A DNA stretch of 64,000 nucleotides from contig JARHVA010001923.1 of NCBI GenBank assembly GCA_037957365.1, forward strand, positions 209,001-273,000. Direction: 5' to 3'. The notes beneath the pieces were generated by a model. It did not search any database and was not told where the DNA came from. It saw only the letters and a program-made list of their open reading frames with translations. The position numbers were made by a program, and so were the translations under genes. The stretch comes from Torreya grandis (taxonomy: Eukaryota; Streptophyta; Pinopsida; Cupressales; Taxaceae). Positions 10,696 to 23,299 of the stretch are shown here, in pieces (position 1 is the stretch's first letter; every line of letters begins with the position of its first letter).

Positions 10696-11170
10696 TGTTA
10701 GTGTAGGTTTTCATTTTTTTCCTATTATTTAATTAGGGAATATTATATATTTGTGCATACATGGAGTTTTCCTACATTCGTGGGATAGGCTAGCTTATGT
10801 GGAGATGTGTGTCATAGATGTCATAAGAATGTCATAAGTAACTCCTTTAACTGGCTGTTCTAGGTATGGGAGTTACTTTTCTATTCTTATCACCTTGTCA
10901 CCACCTTTTGTGGAGGAGTTACAGTCTATTCTTGGGGTGCTTTGACCACCATTTATGGAGGAGTTACTTACGAGATCTCCTATATGTATTCTTCATTATG
11001 GCCATCTCATGTTAATCAAATATTGGGTTTTCTACTATTTGTCTTGTGCAATTTATCTCCTTGTATAATTTCAAATTGCTTTAGCATCTATGTGATGTGC
11101 ACTAGCTTCATCTCATGTGATCATGTCTCCATTGCATTTGCATTATCTAGAATCTGAGACAACTCTGATA
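10696..11170 (+). repeat. C1 3' LTR (475 bp)
   Basis: Starts TGTTAGTGTAG and ends CTGAGACAACTCTGATA, followed by the target duplication ATGTT at 11171-11175. It matches 4547-5032 over its whole length with one 11-base gap. The frame of about 70 codons seen in both LTRs near their 3' ends has no gag or pol similarity and is probably chance. Confidence 0.93.
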
Positions 11171-11175
11171 ATGTT

Positions 11176-11426
11176 CTCCTCATAAATACCATTTTCACAC
11201 CAACTTGTATTTTTATTTTATGAGTTGTAGTGTAATACCATGGATAGGACTAGGATCTCCTCACAAATACTATTTTTGCCATTTTTCACCCACTTGGATT
11301 TCTCTTTTATGAGTTGCAGTGTAAGACCATGGGTAGTACCAAGCTCTCCTCATAAAAATTACATATTATTTCAAACATTTTTACCAAATTGAGTGTTATT
11401 TTTCTATAATGTTAACAAATTATTAT
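11176..11426. repeat. Tandem repeat in the 3' tail of G1, right part
   Basis: This continues the repeat interrupted by C1. Further units with TAATACCATGGATAGGAC and TAAGACCATGGGTAGTACC occur about 95 bases apart (near 11225 and 11318), each followed by TCTCCTCA(T/C)AAA and CACCCACTTGGATTT-like blocks. After about 11360 the repeat fades into AT-rich sequence up to G2. Confidence 0.72.
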
Positions 11427-14400
11427 TGTTGATGTGGGTCTTATTTACCAACCTAAATTTAAATGAGATAGTCTCTAATATTTTAGGATCTCAATGGATA
11501 TAAATGCCACTTCAGGGCATGAGTTTCAAGTATGGGTTAAAACACCATGTGGTAGAGTAACAAATAGAGCATCAAGTTGTTAATTGGGTTCAATTCTAGT
11601 GAAAATAATCCTATTGAAAAAATCAAAACTAAGTGAATGGGATGGATGGGTGATACCTAATCTAGAGTGGGTAGATCTCATTCAAATAAACTTCAAAAGG
11701 AGGGAAACATATAGCAAAGAAGAAGGTTTCGTGATCTCAAAGGGTCACTTCTTAGGTTGGTTTCTTAGTGTACAAATGCTTTCAAAACTAGTGCTTACTG
11801 CTTGTAGCTATTTCACACTCATAGTTAAAAATAGTTATGAAGTCTAGGGAGGAGTGATATAGGAAACTTGATGATCTCAACTAAATGTTTCTCCCTTTAG
11901 AGTTACTCTTACACACCCTTAATTGGAAGGTTATATCTCAGACCAAGAAGGCATCAAAGGTAGTTATTGCACACAATTTAGAAAACTATACCAATAGAAA
12001 GCACTCATACACACTAATAATATTGACATAGTTTAAACTAATTACTTAATAATATATACTAACTTTCAATAGCATTTACACATCTACAATTAGCATACAT
12101 TAATAAAAAAATCAAAATTTATCTATAGCTTTTGCATACTTCAAATTATTTTATTATTACAACTAGAAAATAAAAACCTTAATATCAAATGAATGGAAGG
12201 AGAGAACACTAATGCAATTACATGAAAATCAAAATTGACTTATTATATTGATAAAATCTCCCAACTCTTTGGAATGTGAAATTTCATAAATATAGAGACT
12301 TGTGGAGGAGATGCCTCATCCTCAAAGTGTATGTAAACTCATGGTTACATGATGTAGTTATAATCTTAGTTCTAAATTTAGCCTTAAAATTGTATGTTTT
12401 ACATGCTTATATCTAATTACATTTATCTCAAAATTAGTTGGCTTATGTAAGGTAATTCAATGTGTGCATGATTACAAATAGTTCAGGAAACTTTACATTT
12501 ATGCTCTAAGTGTAAGTAAATGGTAAGTGTAAAACTAAGTTGTATTTGTTTATATATACAAAATTAGTCTTCAACTCAAGGCTGACTAGGTGTTTACATG
12601 GCAGATGAGTTTGTTGGAGGTGTTAAAGTGGATGCTTGTGTTAAACTAGGAGTTGAAGAGTTAGCATTCTTATTTTCTTCCAAATCTTGATAGTGGTTAT
12701 TCCTGATGTCATATTGTTATCTAATTATATCCATGTTAAGGAGTGGAGGCCTATGCACCATGTCTACCTACTCTAGGATCCTTGTATATTGAGCCTTTGT
12801 AGTCTTGAAGTTAGATCTAAAAATCTCAACTTCAATAACCTTATTCCTATAAAAATTGAGTTTGGGCTCTATTTCCTCTAGGGTCTTCCCTTGTATATCA
12901 TTTTTGAAGTTTTCTAAAGCTTATTGTAAGAGATAGTCGAAATTGGCCCTACTAATAAGTCTCCCTATGAAATCTCTAGCCTATGAATGCTTTAGTTCAT
13001 CCAAAAAAAATAGTTGAGAGTTTCATGTTATAAGTATTTAGGCATCACTACATCAATCCACTCCCTAGCCTTTTGTGTTCTAATGACCACCAAGTTAAGG
13101 GCATTAGTATCCTCCAATGGTACCATCAGGTTCAAGTGTGCATATGTTTTCTAGTTGTAAAAATAATAAGGAATTTTAATTTATTATCATATAGTTTCAA
13201 AGAATTAAATAATTTGGTGGTCTCTACAATTGGGGAGCCAATTTTTCCCTCATTGCACTAATAATCTCAATAGTATTATACAATTTAGATGTAGCACTTT
13301 AGACACCCATCTCTATTTGGGATAGAACATGGACAGTTTGTTATTATTATATTAGTTATTCACTAGTTCTTTATCTATTTCTCTCCTTGTCACTTCAGTT
13401 CCTTCAGGTATCTCTACTAGATCATCCTTTTGTGTTTCAAAATAGGATTTAAAATCTTCTATATATGGGGATTTCCCCTATTTTATGTCCTTCTTTTTTG
13501 ATAAGGTAAACATTTTTTGCCTTTCCTATACTATGACTACTCTTCTAGTCTTATCTTCTAGCTTCCACTTTTTAACCCTAGTTTTCAAATATTATACTTA
13601 CTATGGGAAATTTGGAAATTCATATATTAGGCCTTTTGAAAGCCTCTGATTACATGTATGTTTTCCACTATGGTAGGACTACTAGATCCATGGGTTGAGT
13701 GTCTAAAGTTAAAGTCTCAACCAAAATCTCTCCTCGTGTATGCCTCAAAGTTTCCTCTAAGAGTGTATCAAGGAATGAGACCCAGATGATTTTGGACAAG
13801 TCCACTCCATAATATTGTAGTAGTGGATGGATTGTGTAAACTAAATTTTTCTTCTCATCCCTCTTGGTGGTGGTTATCATAATTATATCTTGAGATGGAC
13901 TATGAGGGGTAATTGGGAGGCTTAACCATGCAAATGAAACATGTAATTAAGGAGTTACTACTAATCCTCTTTCTTTCTTTATGGCCTTTTTATTAGTTCT
14001 TATAGGGGTGGAACAATAGTGGAATTAATAATAATAAAAATAGTAGGATCAAATATAGGAGGAGCAATCAAATGAATACCAACTGAGAATGTAGGAACTA
14101 CAAGGGTAGAGGAGGTATATTATACCTTTATAACTAGCTAATTTGGTTGAATAAGGGGTTGAATAGGAGAAACCTCCACCTTAGGGACCAAGAGAGGAGG
14201 GGGGATATGAGGGGTGAAGAAAATAGTGTCAAATAAACTAACAATTTTAAGAGAAACATAAGAAATAGTAGGGGTAGTGAAAATTGGAGGAGGTATTGGC
14301 TCACATGATGTTTGCTTATGCAATAGTGCCTTGCCCTTTGAGTCCAAGAGGCTCAAGACTTTCACTCTTTGTAATTTTCCTCATTATCAGAGATCTCCCC

Positions 14401-17400
14401 TCCAACTACCTCTTGTGTGGCTAGCTCCATTAATGGTGTTTCCTTAGCTAGGCTATATGGAGGAATTAAGCCCTTAGCTTCCTTATATAACAAATAGTTG
14501 TCTTAGAATTTTTGGAAAGAGCTAATTATATGGCTGATTTAACCATAAAAATAACCTCTATAATTGATGGAAAATCACCTTGGGAAGGGCCCTCAAAATT
14601 TTAAGAATCAAGACAAATGGGATCATCTTATTTTTCCCCAAGTAAGGTATTTAGTACCCCTAGTTCCTTCTTCACTACTTTGAGTGTCACAGGGGGTGTT
14701 CAAGAGGATTAACCTTGATCCCCTACTAGTTGAGTAGGTCTACTTGTCCATAAGTCTGATGTATCTCATCCCTCAACTAGTGGAAATCTAGTCCATAGTT
14801 CCTTTATATAAAGGGAAGGTTCCCCTTGAATAATTTTTAGGTCTTCTTTTAATTAAATTGATTATGCCCTCTCCCTAACTTGGTCATCATTTTGAGCACT
14901 AAGGAATAAAAAATCATGAGCATAAGGTTGATGTTGATATTCGATGTCAATTCCATTGATATGGTTTTATACCTGTCCATGGGGATCCTAGTCCCTATGT
15001 GGTAATGAAGTTAAAGAATAATATCCTTTATACTTCCTTACCTCATAGAAGTGTTTTTTATTGATGTATCACTTCCTTCTAATCATTAGGTGAGAGTCAT
15101 GAATTTGAACTTTCTTTTTATTTTGCATTTCCTCATTGATACCCCACCATAAATTTAGGCTAGTTTATGCTTTGCAAACTTATCTAGGACATATTTAGGG
15201 AGGTGAAAAGGTGTGACCTTATGGCCTATTACCAAGATGACCATGTAATCAAGGTATAACTAGTAGTCCCCCTAATCAATAATGTATCTATGATGTTATT
15301 TGATATCCTAGGTAAGGGGGACTCATGGATGGCCATACATACCTGGGGGTAAATGTCCTCGAAGATGCACATAAGTTTATGAGTGTATGTATATATGTGC
15401 ATGAAGGAGTAAGAATCATATATCTAATTATTTATGTAGTCTAGAGGGGGATCTAGAATGATCCATTATGACTATAAATTATCCCAAGGACTACGTCAAG
15501 TAAGTAAGACATCATATAGAAATGATCTCTTGGAGGCCTCTTGTCTTTATGTAATATCTACTCTTGTTGCCTTATTCTAATCACTTTACCTAAAACAAAG
15601 GTTAACTCTAGTGTCCTTAACAAATAAAGTAAACCCATTCTAACTGGAGTAATTTGATGCTTGGGTAGCCAAATATCCTATTCAATAGGGGCATCCCAAT
15701 TGAGATTCCCATTCTGAATTTAGTTACTAGTGTGAGCTACTTATCCTTCAAATTTATTATTTCTATAGAGATAATCTAAATCTTGAGTGTCTTCTCAACA
15801 AAAAATTTTATTACATGCCACTACTCTATGTAAATCATAAGTGGCATATAAAATTTGAAGGGAGAGGTGCATTTTAAATGTATCACCAGATATTCAAGCT
15901 ATGACCATTTTGTGCTTGACATGATGTAGGAACACTCATCTAGATATCTTCCTAATGAAAAATAAATATCTTAGGAGGTCAATACAAGGCATGACTTCCA
16001 TTTTTTTAGATATGAAGTGTAACCCTTGATTCTTGAGTGGAAGGAGGTCTATGGCCAATTGGAATTGAGCCAGAGTCAAATTCTTCTCATGCATATGTGC
16101 ATCAACCTGGTGTATGAAGTCTTACAATACTAGTAGTTGATATAATCATTCTTGAATATTTTGGGTTCAAAGAGCATATCTATGTACTCAATGGAATATT
16201 TGATGCAAAACCTTGAAGGAGGGGGAGTTCCTCAAAATTATATAGATGAGGATGTCATTAATATTCAACTAAGTTGATACTAATCTAGTTTGTAATTCAA
16301 TCACTTAGCTCACCTGAGTATGTTGTTAAGTTGAAAACACTCATGGCTAGGGCTCTAAGTCAGCTTAAGATTAAGTGGGCATGTTTTCATTCAAACTACT
16401 TTGATATAGCTTTGGCATTGATTTCTAGTTCATACACCATTAATGTCCAATGTCTAAAGCTTCGATTTGTTTATTTAGTTCAAACTTTACCACTTTATCT
16501 GGTAGGTATGCCACATAGGCACCATTCACATATAGTAAGAGTTATGCATCATTACCCTTTGACAAGTATTGTTTCACCACTTCTTTAGCTTTAGTTTACC
16601 GAGCAAAAAGACTTTCAATAGTTAGGGTTTAGGAGTTAGGATATAATAATGTTCATAAGGTGGATGAGTATCCTAAATAAAAGTTTTAAACACTTTTATC
16701 AAAGACCTAAATGAGTTAGATGAAATCCCTGAATGAGTTTGCCAAATACCTTCATGTTCTGAGTTTTTTTTCCAAACAAAACCATCAAAGAGATAAATAT
16801 GTTAGAGTAATTATATAAATGAAACCACTAAACCCTTTCATTGAAGACCCATTTTGTGTTGAGTAATTTCATAAAAGGGTCTTTACCAAAGAAATCCTAT
16901 GAAGACCTAGATAAATTTAAGTGTAAAACTTTGGAATTTGGGTTCTCAAATAACAATGGCCAAAGAGTAAATGGCAAAGTATTCTAAAACATGGAGAATA
17001 AAGCTTCAAGGTTCTACACCTCAAGCTCTTGAAAACTTTGTTTTGAAAATAATTTATGAAGGAAAACATCAAAGAGTAAATTCCCTTGAAGGTATATAAA
17101 AATGTGAAGTGTCAAAGGCCTTGATGTATTATATTAATTCATCGAGAAGAATGACTAAATAAAATTATCAAATACCTAAAGTATGTTGGAAGAGTTTTGG
17201 GAATGATAGTTCTAAACAAAATATTTGAATACCCTTTTGTGATAAGTAGTTCTGTCGAGGCATTTTGTCAAACAAAATGAGTTGAAGCCTGCATATACAC
17301 AACTTATGAAAATAATTATTAGGTTAGTCCAAAAAGGAAAAAAGGTACATCCATATGTCTATTAAATAACATAATTAATACAATACATAAGGTCTTTCTT

Positions 17401-17493
17401 TTTAGAGGGATTTCAAGATAAGGCTATAGGCTAATTCTAAAAAATAGTGGGTCCCTATTCTTAAAAAAAAGGAATGGGGGTATGTTGGGTACA
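11427..17493 (-). repeat. G2 3' LTR (~6.07 kb)
   Basis: Same-orientation homology with 24424-30089 holds over the whole length, and the last 430 bases match 45838-46268. Near its minus-strand 3' end a TATA-like CTCTATATTTATG is at 12286-12298. U3 (about 12300-17493) carries the decayed ORF described separately. The first kilobase of U3, 16600-17480, has degenerate repeats around CAAAGAGTAAAT and GAAGACC. The junction with the internal region at 17494 lacks an obvious polypurine tract. Confidence 0.8.
12600..16255 (-). pseudogene. Unrecognised ORF relic inside U3 of the G2 3' LTR
   Basis: Several kilobases of minus-strand coding sequence run in the sense direction of G2. The start near 16252 reads MTSSS, with PPSRF and YTRLMHICMRRI shortly after. 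Further on are VRMGLLYLLRTLELTFVLG (near 15640), VIGHKVTPFHLPK (near 15220), a Pro-rich part (14138-14365) and a Lys/Glu-rich, probably coiled-coil part including YFETQKDDLVEIPEGTEV (near 13440). The same blocks appear in the same order in the other LTR. I do not recognise the protein. It is broken by many stops and shifts. Confidence 0.5.
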
Positions 17494-18615
17494 AAAAATG
17501 GAGACTCATAGGGGAAATACTCTTGAGTATTTTAAAATCCATAACTTATGATTAACAACTCTTAAATTAAGCATGAACCATCATACACAAGATAATCAAA
17601 TTAGATATATAAAAGAGACTCCCATCAACCACATATAACATATTTGCCTTTTCATTTACCCTGGATATGTGTGTGAGGAAGTGATTTATTCTTATCCTTA
17701 TTATGAAGACTTTATTAGAGAAGTGGGACAACTATAGGTTTTAGTCTAGTTTTTTGGAAAAAAATTGGGGAAGCTCTGGCATTCCTCTGCTTCCAGATAG
17801 GTATCCATAGCGATGACAGAGGTACCATGGGTTCCTTGTCTTTCCTTCTCATGTATTATTTCATGATGCATGGTAAATTGACCTTATTTCATCATTTTAA
17901 TCTCTTTGATCACCTTTGGATTTTTCCTTTTAGGCATGTTGGATAATTATTTTGAGGATGTTTTGATCCTTATGCTTTCTATATTTTATTTTGAAGAACA
18001 TTGTTGGGAGAGGGAGGGAAGAAACCACGATGAGTTGGTATCTATGAAAGCATAAGTTTATCAAATTTTCCATGTTAGTTTTACCCATATCAATGGTTAT
18101 TTCTTCAAAAAATTATTAATATGATAAGTACATTTGATCCAAGGAATGTGAAAAAACTTTCTAGAATTTGTATGTAGTAATGTGTACAACCTTCACATGC
18201 CTGATTAAAGTATTTAGTGTTATCTTGTTCATAATTAATTTTATTATTTTACACTTTAATTCTAAAAATATAAAATTTAAGGGTGAAAGATATTGCATAT
18301 AAATAAATTGATGTGCCAATTCTTGGCATGTTTTCCCACAAGCTGATCCTTTGGCTTTTGAACATGTTAAAAGAAGTCTCAATGGGTTGGATACTTGATT
18401 TGATCATACTAGGGAAATTAAATCACAATGCCATAGTACAAAGGGAAATGTATAATCTAGAAATAAAGAAACTACTCTATAAAATGAACTACTAAAAACT
18501 AGGAAAGCTAACCAAGGAAACAAGGACACTATTCTATAAAATCCATAAAATCTATTCTAATAAAATAGTAAATCTACCCTAGTCCTAATCTTACCATCAC
18601 TTTTTTTTACTCAAG
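17494..18615 (-). other. G2 3' untranslated region
   Basis: Between the end of integrase and the 3' LTR there is about 1.1 kb of AT-rich sequence with no readable domain. A 73-codon frame at 18161-18382 on the minus strand has no family resemblance. A purine-rich patch on the plus strand near 18005-18025 is in the wrong orientation to prime G2. Confidence 0.45.
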
Positions 18616-19720
18616 GACATTTCCAGATGGTACAACTATGAATTAATGCTTCAAAAACTATCTATTGATTGAATATGTCATCTCATTTCCTTGGAGGTCC
18701 CTTAGATAGAAAGCATTGTTACCCAAGATCTCTAAAATTTGATAACATCCAATCGAAAATGGGGTAAACTTGTCATGTTGTTCTTTATTTTCATGGATTT
18801 TGTCCCATGGAAGTACCAATTTAGATATTTTGAATGCTTTGAATTTTTATCATTTGTCAAATCATTTTTTCACTATATTTTGTTGTTTCTAAAATTATGT
18901 AAGGCCTCAGTCCTTAAGTCTTCCATTTCTATTATGTCCAATAATTTAGACTCTACCTTCTCACTTGGTTTCATGTATTCTTACATAAATTGATGTGTTA
19001 TAAAATTAAGAATGATTGGGAAAATAGGTTGTCTCCCAAAGACCAGTAAGTAAGGTGAGGCTTTGAGTGACTACTTATATCATATTTGGTCATCCCACAG
19101 TGCATACTTCAGTATATTATTCCAATATCTAGGTTTGTCTACTACATATTTCTTAATGGCATCAATTAGGTTCTTGTTTACTGACTCCGACAACCCATTT
19201 ACTTGTGGGTAATGGTTGGATGATGACTTGATATTGATTCTATTATCATGGGTCTATTCAATAAATTTAGCTAATTAGAATGATGACTAGAGAGATAGGA
19301 GTACCAAATCTAGTTGTGACATTTTCCTCTATAAATTTGATCACATCTTGTGATCTTGAATGTTTTATAGTTGTATCTTTATTCCATAATTTTCAATAGT
19401 CTGTATCAATGAGTATAAATTCATGGCCAAATAAAGAATTAGGATTAATGACCCCAATAAAGTCCAAGCTCCATTGGGTGAATGGTCTTCCTTTAATCAT
19501 CGGTTGAAGAGGAATGGATACGTGTACTTCCCTCTTTACCAAGACTTGGAATTCATGGCACATTTGGATGTGAACATGTGCATCCTTGAAGACTGTTAGC
19601 CAGTAATAACCCATTATGAGGATTTTATGGGAAGTGGTATTTCCAAATGGATGACCACTACTTATCTTTAGGTATAAATATTTATAATTTCATGAGATTC
19701 CTCTCGTGATATGCATCTTA
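18616..19720 (-). pseudogene. G2 integrase (Ty3/gypsy, no chromodomain)
   Basis: On the minus strand the zinc region reads SGHPFGNTTSHKIL, then MGYYWLTVFKDAHVHIQMC (19690-19560). IPLQPMIKGRPFTQWSLDFIG (19510-19440) contains the first catalytic Asp. Further along are SSNHYPQVNGLSESVNKNL (near 19210), containing the catalytic Glu, and a tail with DKFTPFSIGCYQILEILGNNAF and a final FLKH-like end near 18650. The tail with LKH resembles Tat/Athila integrases. Many stops are present. Confidence 0.88.
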
Positions 19721-19969
19721 GGTAGATGCCTTCATAATTCCTTATATATAATATCCCTTTTATTATCATGTAATTATTCACTTTGAGTCTCAAAGCTCTC
19801 CTTTTTTCTCTTTTAAACTCTAGGGAGTAGGCACCTATGAGAAAATATTAAATAATGTCATATATCAGTCCCCTTTAGATACTTGGTTTACACAAAACTC
19901 CTCAATAGTGATGCATGTGTTCGGCTTAATCATGAGTTAAATGATGTCTTGACATCTAATGATCTTGGT

Positions 19970-20400
19970 AGGATTGATTTCCATGTTAAATTATTATAAT
20001 TTTGCCATCCATTTTCCTCTACATTCTCTTAATTCATTTTGTGATAAAGTAAGCTTAACATTAGAATCTAGTACAGTGGCAATTATCATGTTCCTCAGGA
20101 TGTAATGTCATAATTTCTTCACCACTTTGACAAGGGAAAATATTTGTTTATCTATCATGGAATACTTAAGTTCTAATTTTTTCAATTTTATACTCATGAA
20201 TGTGATAGTATGCTCATTCTCCTCTTTCTTTTGGGTTAGCACGGTATCAATAGTATGTTATGAGGTGAATGATTACAAGAATAAGTCTTTGGTGAAGTCT
20301 ATACTTATTGGTAAAGGGGCCTAGGATATTGCATCTTCAATGTCTTGAAAATACTTTCAAGCCTCTATTTTCCATTCCACTTTAGCATTCTGCTTGAGCA
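19970..20400 (-). pseudogene. G2 RNase H, RT-linked copy
   Basis: Read across stops, the minus strand gives APLPISIDFTKDLFL near 20330, then TVLTQKKEENEHTITFMSIKL near 20230, and LELKYSMIDKQIFSLVKVVKKL near 20170. This is the RT-linked RNase H and connection region of gypsy elements, with the usual order YS-IEK-LA replaced by YSMIDKQIFS. The leading Asp is present in SIDFT. It lies between RT and integrase as expected. Confidence 0.72.
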
Positions 20401-20559
20401 TTATATTCAAAGGTATAACAATTTTTGCAAAGCCTGATATGAAATTTCTCACAAAGTTTATCTTCCCAAAGAAATATCAAGTTCCTTCTTTCTATTTGAA
20501 AAAATAATTTTTGATATCCCTTGAATTCTATCTGGGTCAATCGTAATCCCATATTTGGT

Positions 20560-21138
20560 GATGATATGACCCAAGATCTTACCTTATGTGACACTAAATA
20601 TACTATTTTTGGGGTTTAGTGAAAGACTAAACCTTTTGCATCTTTCAAAGATTTATTATAGGTGTCTTATGTGATCAAACTTTTCTTTTGAGAAAACTAT
20701 GAGGTCATCCATGTAAATAATTATGCATTTACCTATCATCCCATAGAAGGTGTGGTCTATAGCTCATTAAAATATGGTACATGCATTAATTAGGCCAAAT
20801 GGAATCCTATTATATGTATAAATACCTCACTTCATGTTGAATTTTATCTTCATTTTATCTTCTGATTCTATCAACACTTGGTTATACCCTAAAAATCCAT
20901 CTAAGAAAGACATCATTTCTGAACCACTCACTATTTGGATGAATTCATCTAGGGAAGGTAAGGGATAATTATCTTTCTTAGAGGCTTTATTTACATTTTT
21001 AAAACCCACATAGATCCTAATCTCTCTATTTTTCTTCTTGACTAAGTCTAAATTAGCCACCCAAATAGAATGTCTGATAGGAAAAACTATTTTTGCACTC
21101 AATAACTTCTCCACTTCCTTCTGAATAAGGGGTTTCAA
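20560..21138 (-). pseudogene. G2 reverse transcriptase (Ty3/gypsy)
   Basis: The best preserved part of G2. An open minus-strand frame from 21138 starts MKPLIQKEVEKLLSAKIVFP and has the RT blocks WVANLDLVKKKN, DNYPLPSLDEFI and MSFLDGFLGYNQVLI. Past a TGA near 20826 it goes on as NRIPFGLINACTIF and IIIYMDDLIVFSKEKF, with the catalytic YMDD at 20704-20715. The SLNPKNSIFSV and GKILGHIIT blocks near 20570-20620 close the domain. Confidence 0.92.
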
Positions 21139-21769
21139 GATAGGATTTACTAGCCTTTGCCTCTACTTGAATGGTTTATGGTAAAATTTCATTGGAATTG
21201 TATGGGTGATGATCCTTGGGTTAAAAACCTTCAGGTCTTCATTTGTCCATGCAATCACATCCTTGTATTGAGTGAGTAAACTCTTCATCCTATGCCTTTC
21301 TTCTGGAGTATAGTTGAGACTAATGTTGACATAGTGTGGGTTATACTCATCTCCTAGATTCTCCCTTTTTAATTTAAATTCATTTACTTTTATCTGTCTT
21401 TGCTACTAAGCTTGAGGATCCAAATCAAATATCCTTTCCAAGGAACCATTCTTAATGGGAGGCAGTTTTCCCTTAGCTGAATAACTCCTGACCCTAATTC
21501 CTCTTGGCATAAGTAACTAATTTCCTTACCAGCAATGATTTGAGACTAAAACTATCTTGATTTAGTCAAGAACTAGAAAATCTATTGATCATCATCAAAA
21601 AATTGTAAATTTTCCATGTTATCTAGAACTGATGGACAAGGTACTAACTCGATGGAGAATCTTTGAACCTTGGACTCCTATAGGGGTGTCAAGTTATAAA
21701 TTGAGGTAGCTAATGAATTATCAACTTGATTTCATTCTCTATATACATTATGCTAAAGACCTAAAAATA

Positions 21770-22075
21770 CTCAATCAAATGCCATGCTCTATGTTTGTAC
21801 CTTTTCAAATATGACACCTTGCATTGGTATTTTTTCTTGATCTAATTGACTACCAATTTTGAATCTCCATAAATTAGTAGTTAGTTGATGTTATTTTTTA
21901 GAGAAAAATGTAGTCCCAAAATTATTGCCTCATAGTCTACTCTATTATTGGTGAAATGGAACTATAGTCTATATGTTTCCATGTATTTCTTGCCTTGTGG
22001 GTCCACCAATTTAATTTTAATGCATGCTCTTTGCTTGGATCTTACACTATCAAATTGGAGGGTCCACATTTACGA
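21770..22075 (-). pseudogene. G2 second RNase H (Tat type) placed before RT
   Basis: The minus strand reads WTLQFDSVRSKQRA, then KLVDPQGKKYMETYRL, FHFTNNRVDYEAIILGLHFSL (near 21900-21960), and LLIYGDSKLVVNQIKKKY. This is the FDG, TNN-A-YEA-GL, GDSKL series of the extra RNase H of Tat elements. It lies between protease and RT, whereas in G1 the same kind of domain lies after RT. The FDG motif is FDS here. Confidence 0.78.
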
Positions 22076-22089
22076 AGGTCCCTAGACTT

Positions 22090-22420
22090 ATGGTTCTCAT
22101 ACTTCATGTTTTGTGTTTAAGGTATAAATCCCAAAGTTAGGAGGTTTATAACTTACTTCTTCATTATTTGTATTGTATGAATTAATTGAGTACTTCATTA
22201 TTAGCTATTGATCAATTTGAATCTAGTTTGGAATACCTCTCCATGGTAACCAAATGTGAGAGAAGTTTTTTGCCACATACTCATTCAATGTCTTAGGCCA
22301 GTCTCTACTAAGGAGGATTATGTATCCTTCTAGAATATTTACTACCAATATGTTGATCATCATTGGTACTCATGGTTTAGATGCTACTTAAATCTATACA
22401 TCGTTTAGTTCTCTTATTAT
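22090..22420 (-). pseudogene. G2 aspartic protease, C-terminal part
   Basis: The minus strand reads ILLSRDWPKTLNEYVAKN, then FSHIWLPWRGIPN (about 22330-22220). It resembles the LLGRDW...SHLWLPY segment that ends gypsy protease regions in plants. The upstream DSGA active-site loop, expected near 22380-22450, cannot be read with confidence because of stops. Assignment rests on this C-terminal match and on its place between gag and RNase H. Confidence 0.6.
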
Positions 22421-22785
22421 AGGGACCATAGTCTTATCATATTGTGAAACTATTCTCTTGGATGTATTTAGGGTCACACGCAGCTTCTAGAAAGTTAAAA
22501 TAGGCATCATCATGGTTGAAGCTCTAGAATAGAATAAATAATTGTGGATGTTATTTATAAACACTCGGATAGTCAATAATAAATGTGGAAATTGAGGTTT
22601 ACTTTTTTATATGGCATTGGTGTGAATAGCCTTTAGTTTTTTACCATCACTTTCCCTGTGATAGAATTCCATAAGAGCTATTTTTGTTAAGTAATTTGGG
22701 ATAATTAATGAATATTAATGTTGGATTTAATATTATTCATGTCTTCAACAATATTTTATCCCCCTTTGCCTTACTCCTATTTATT

Positions 22786-23064
22786 CTAGAGTTGTTCATT
22801 CCCTTTAGGGGGAGGTGGATTGTTGTAAGCTCTTGGATTTGATGTAGTATTAATATTGTTCAAAAGAGTAGATGTTGTAAAAGGATGATTATTCCTTAGG
22901 TTATAATCTCCCTTATGATATTTTTTTAAATCTTGCACTTCATCAAAGTTATCCTCTGGTTCATTGTCATCTTTTTCTAGGAAGAAAGACTCGTGTGTAT
23001 CAAATACCATTATTGTGTTTAAAGAGCTAGCTTCTGGATGGAACTCTGGTGGATTATTCATCAA
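22786..23064 (-). pseudogene. G2 gag-protease linker ORF
   Basis: An open minus-strand frame of 92 codons starts MMNNPPEFHPEASSLNTIM. An acidic stretch (EKDDNEPEDNFDEVQDL) is followed by KKYHKGDYNLRNNHPF and an Asn/Pro-rich end. The YNLR motif followed by polar low-complexity sequence is typical of the linker between gag and protease in Tat/Athila-like elements. It has no catalytic role of its own. Confidence 0.55.
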
Positions 23065-23299
23065 GTCTTGTCATACCACCTCCCTCTAGGAGATATCAAA
23101 CACTTCACATATCTCCACACATTAAATTTAACCATGTTGTGATATATTATGGACTCTACACCGATTGGGAAAAGTTGTTTTTACTATGTTGATCTCTTGT
23201 AACTTATTGGGGTGTTGCTCCATATTATTAGAAAACCTATTGAAGGACCTATTATATCTTTAAAACCTAGAATTATAATTATTATTATAGAAAGTGGTG

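Larger units (their letters stand above)
4547..11170 (+). mobile_element. C1: complete Ty1/copia retrotransposon, decayed
   Basis: A full-length element of 6,624 bases. Both ends carry 5' TGTTAGTG and 3' CTGATA, and ATGTT is duplicated at 4542-4546 and 11171-11175. The 5' LTR, primer site, gag, protease, integrase, RT, RNase H, polypurine tract and 3' LTR are in copia order, with integrase before RT. The LTRs differ by roughly two dozen substitutions plus one 11-base indel, judged by eye. The gag-pol frame has many nonsense codons and a frameshift near 9490-9510, so it is inactive. It landed inside the tandem-repeat tail of G1. Confidence 0.95.

Noticed and set aside
17470..17495. A-rich then G-rich run followed by TGTTGGGTAC, looking like a plus-strand polypurine tract and LTR start
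   Set aside because: The same block occurs at 46230-46268 as the outer end of the other G2 LTR, and pol is on the minus strand, so it is the inverted LTR terminus.
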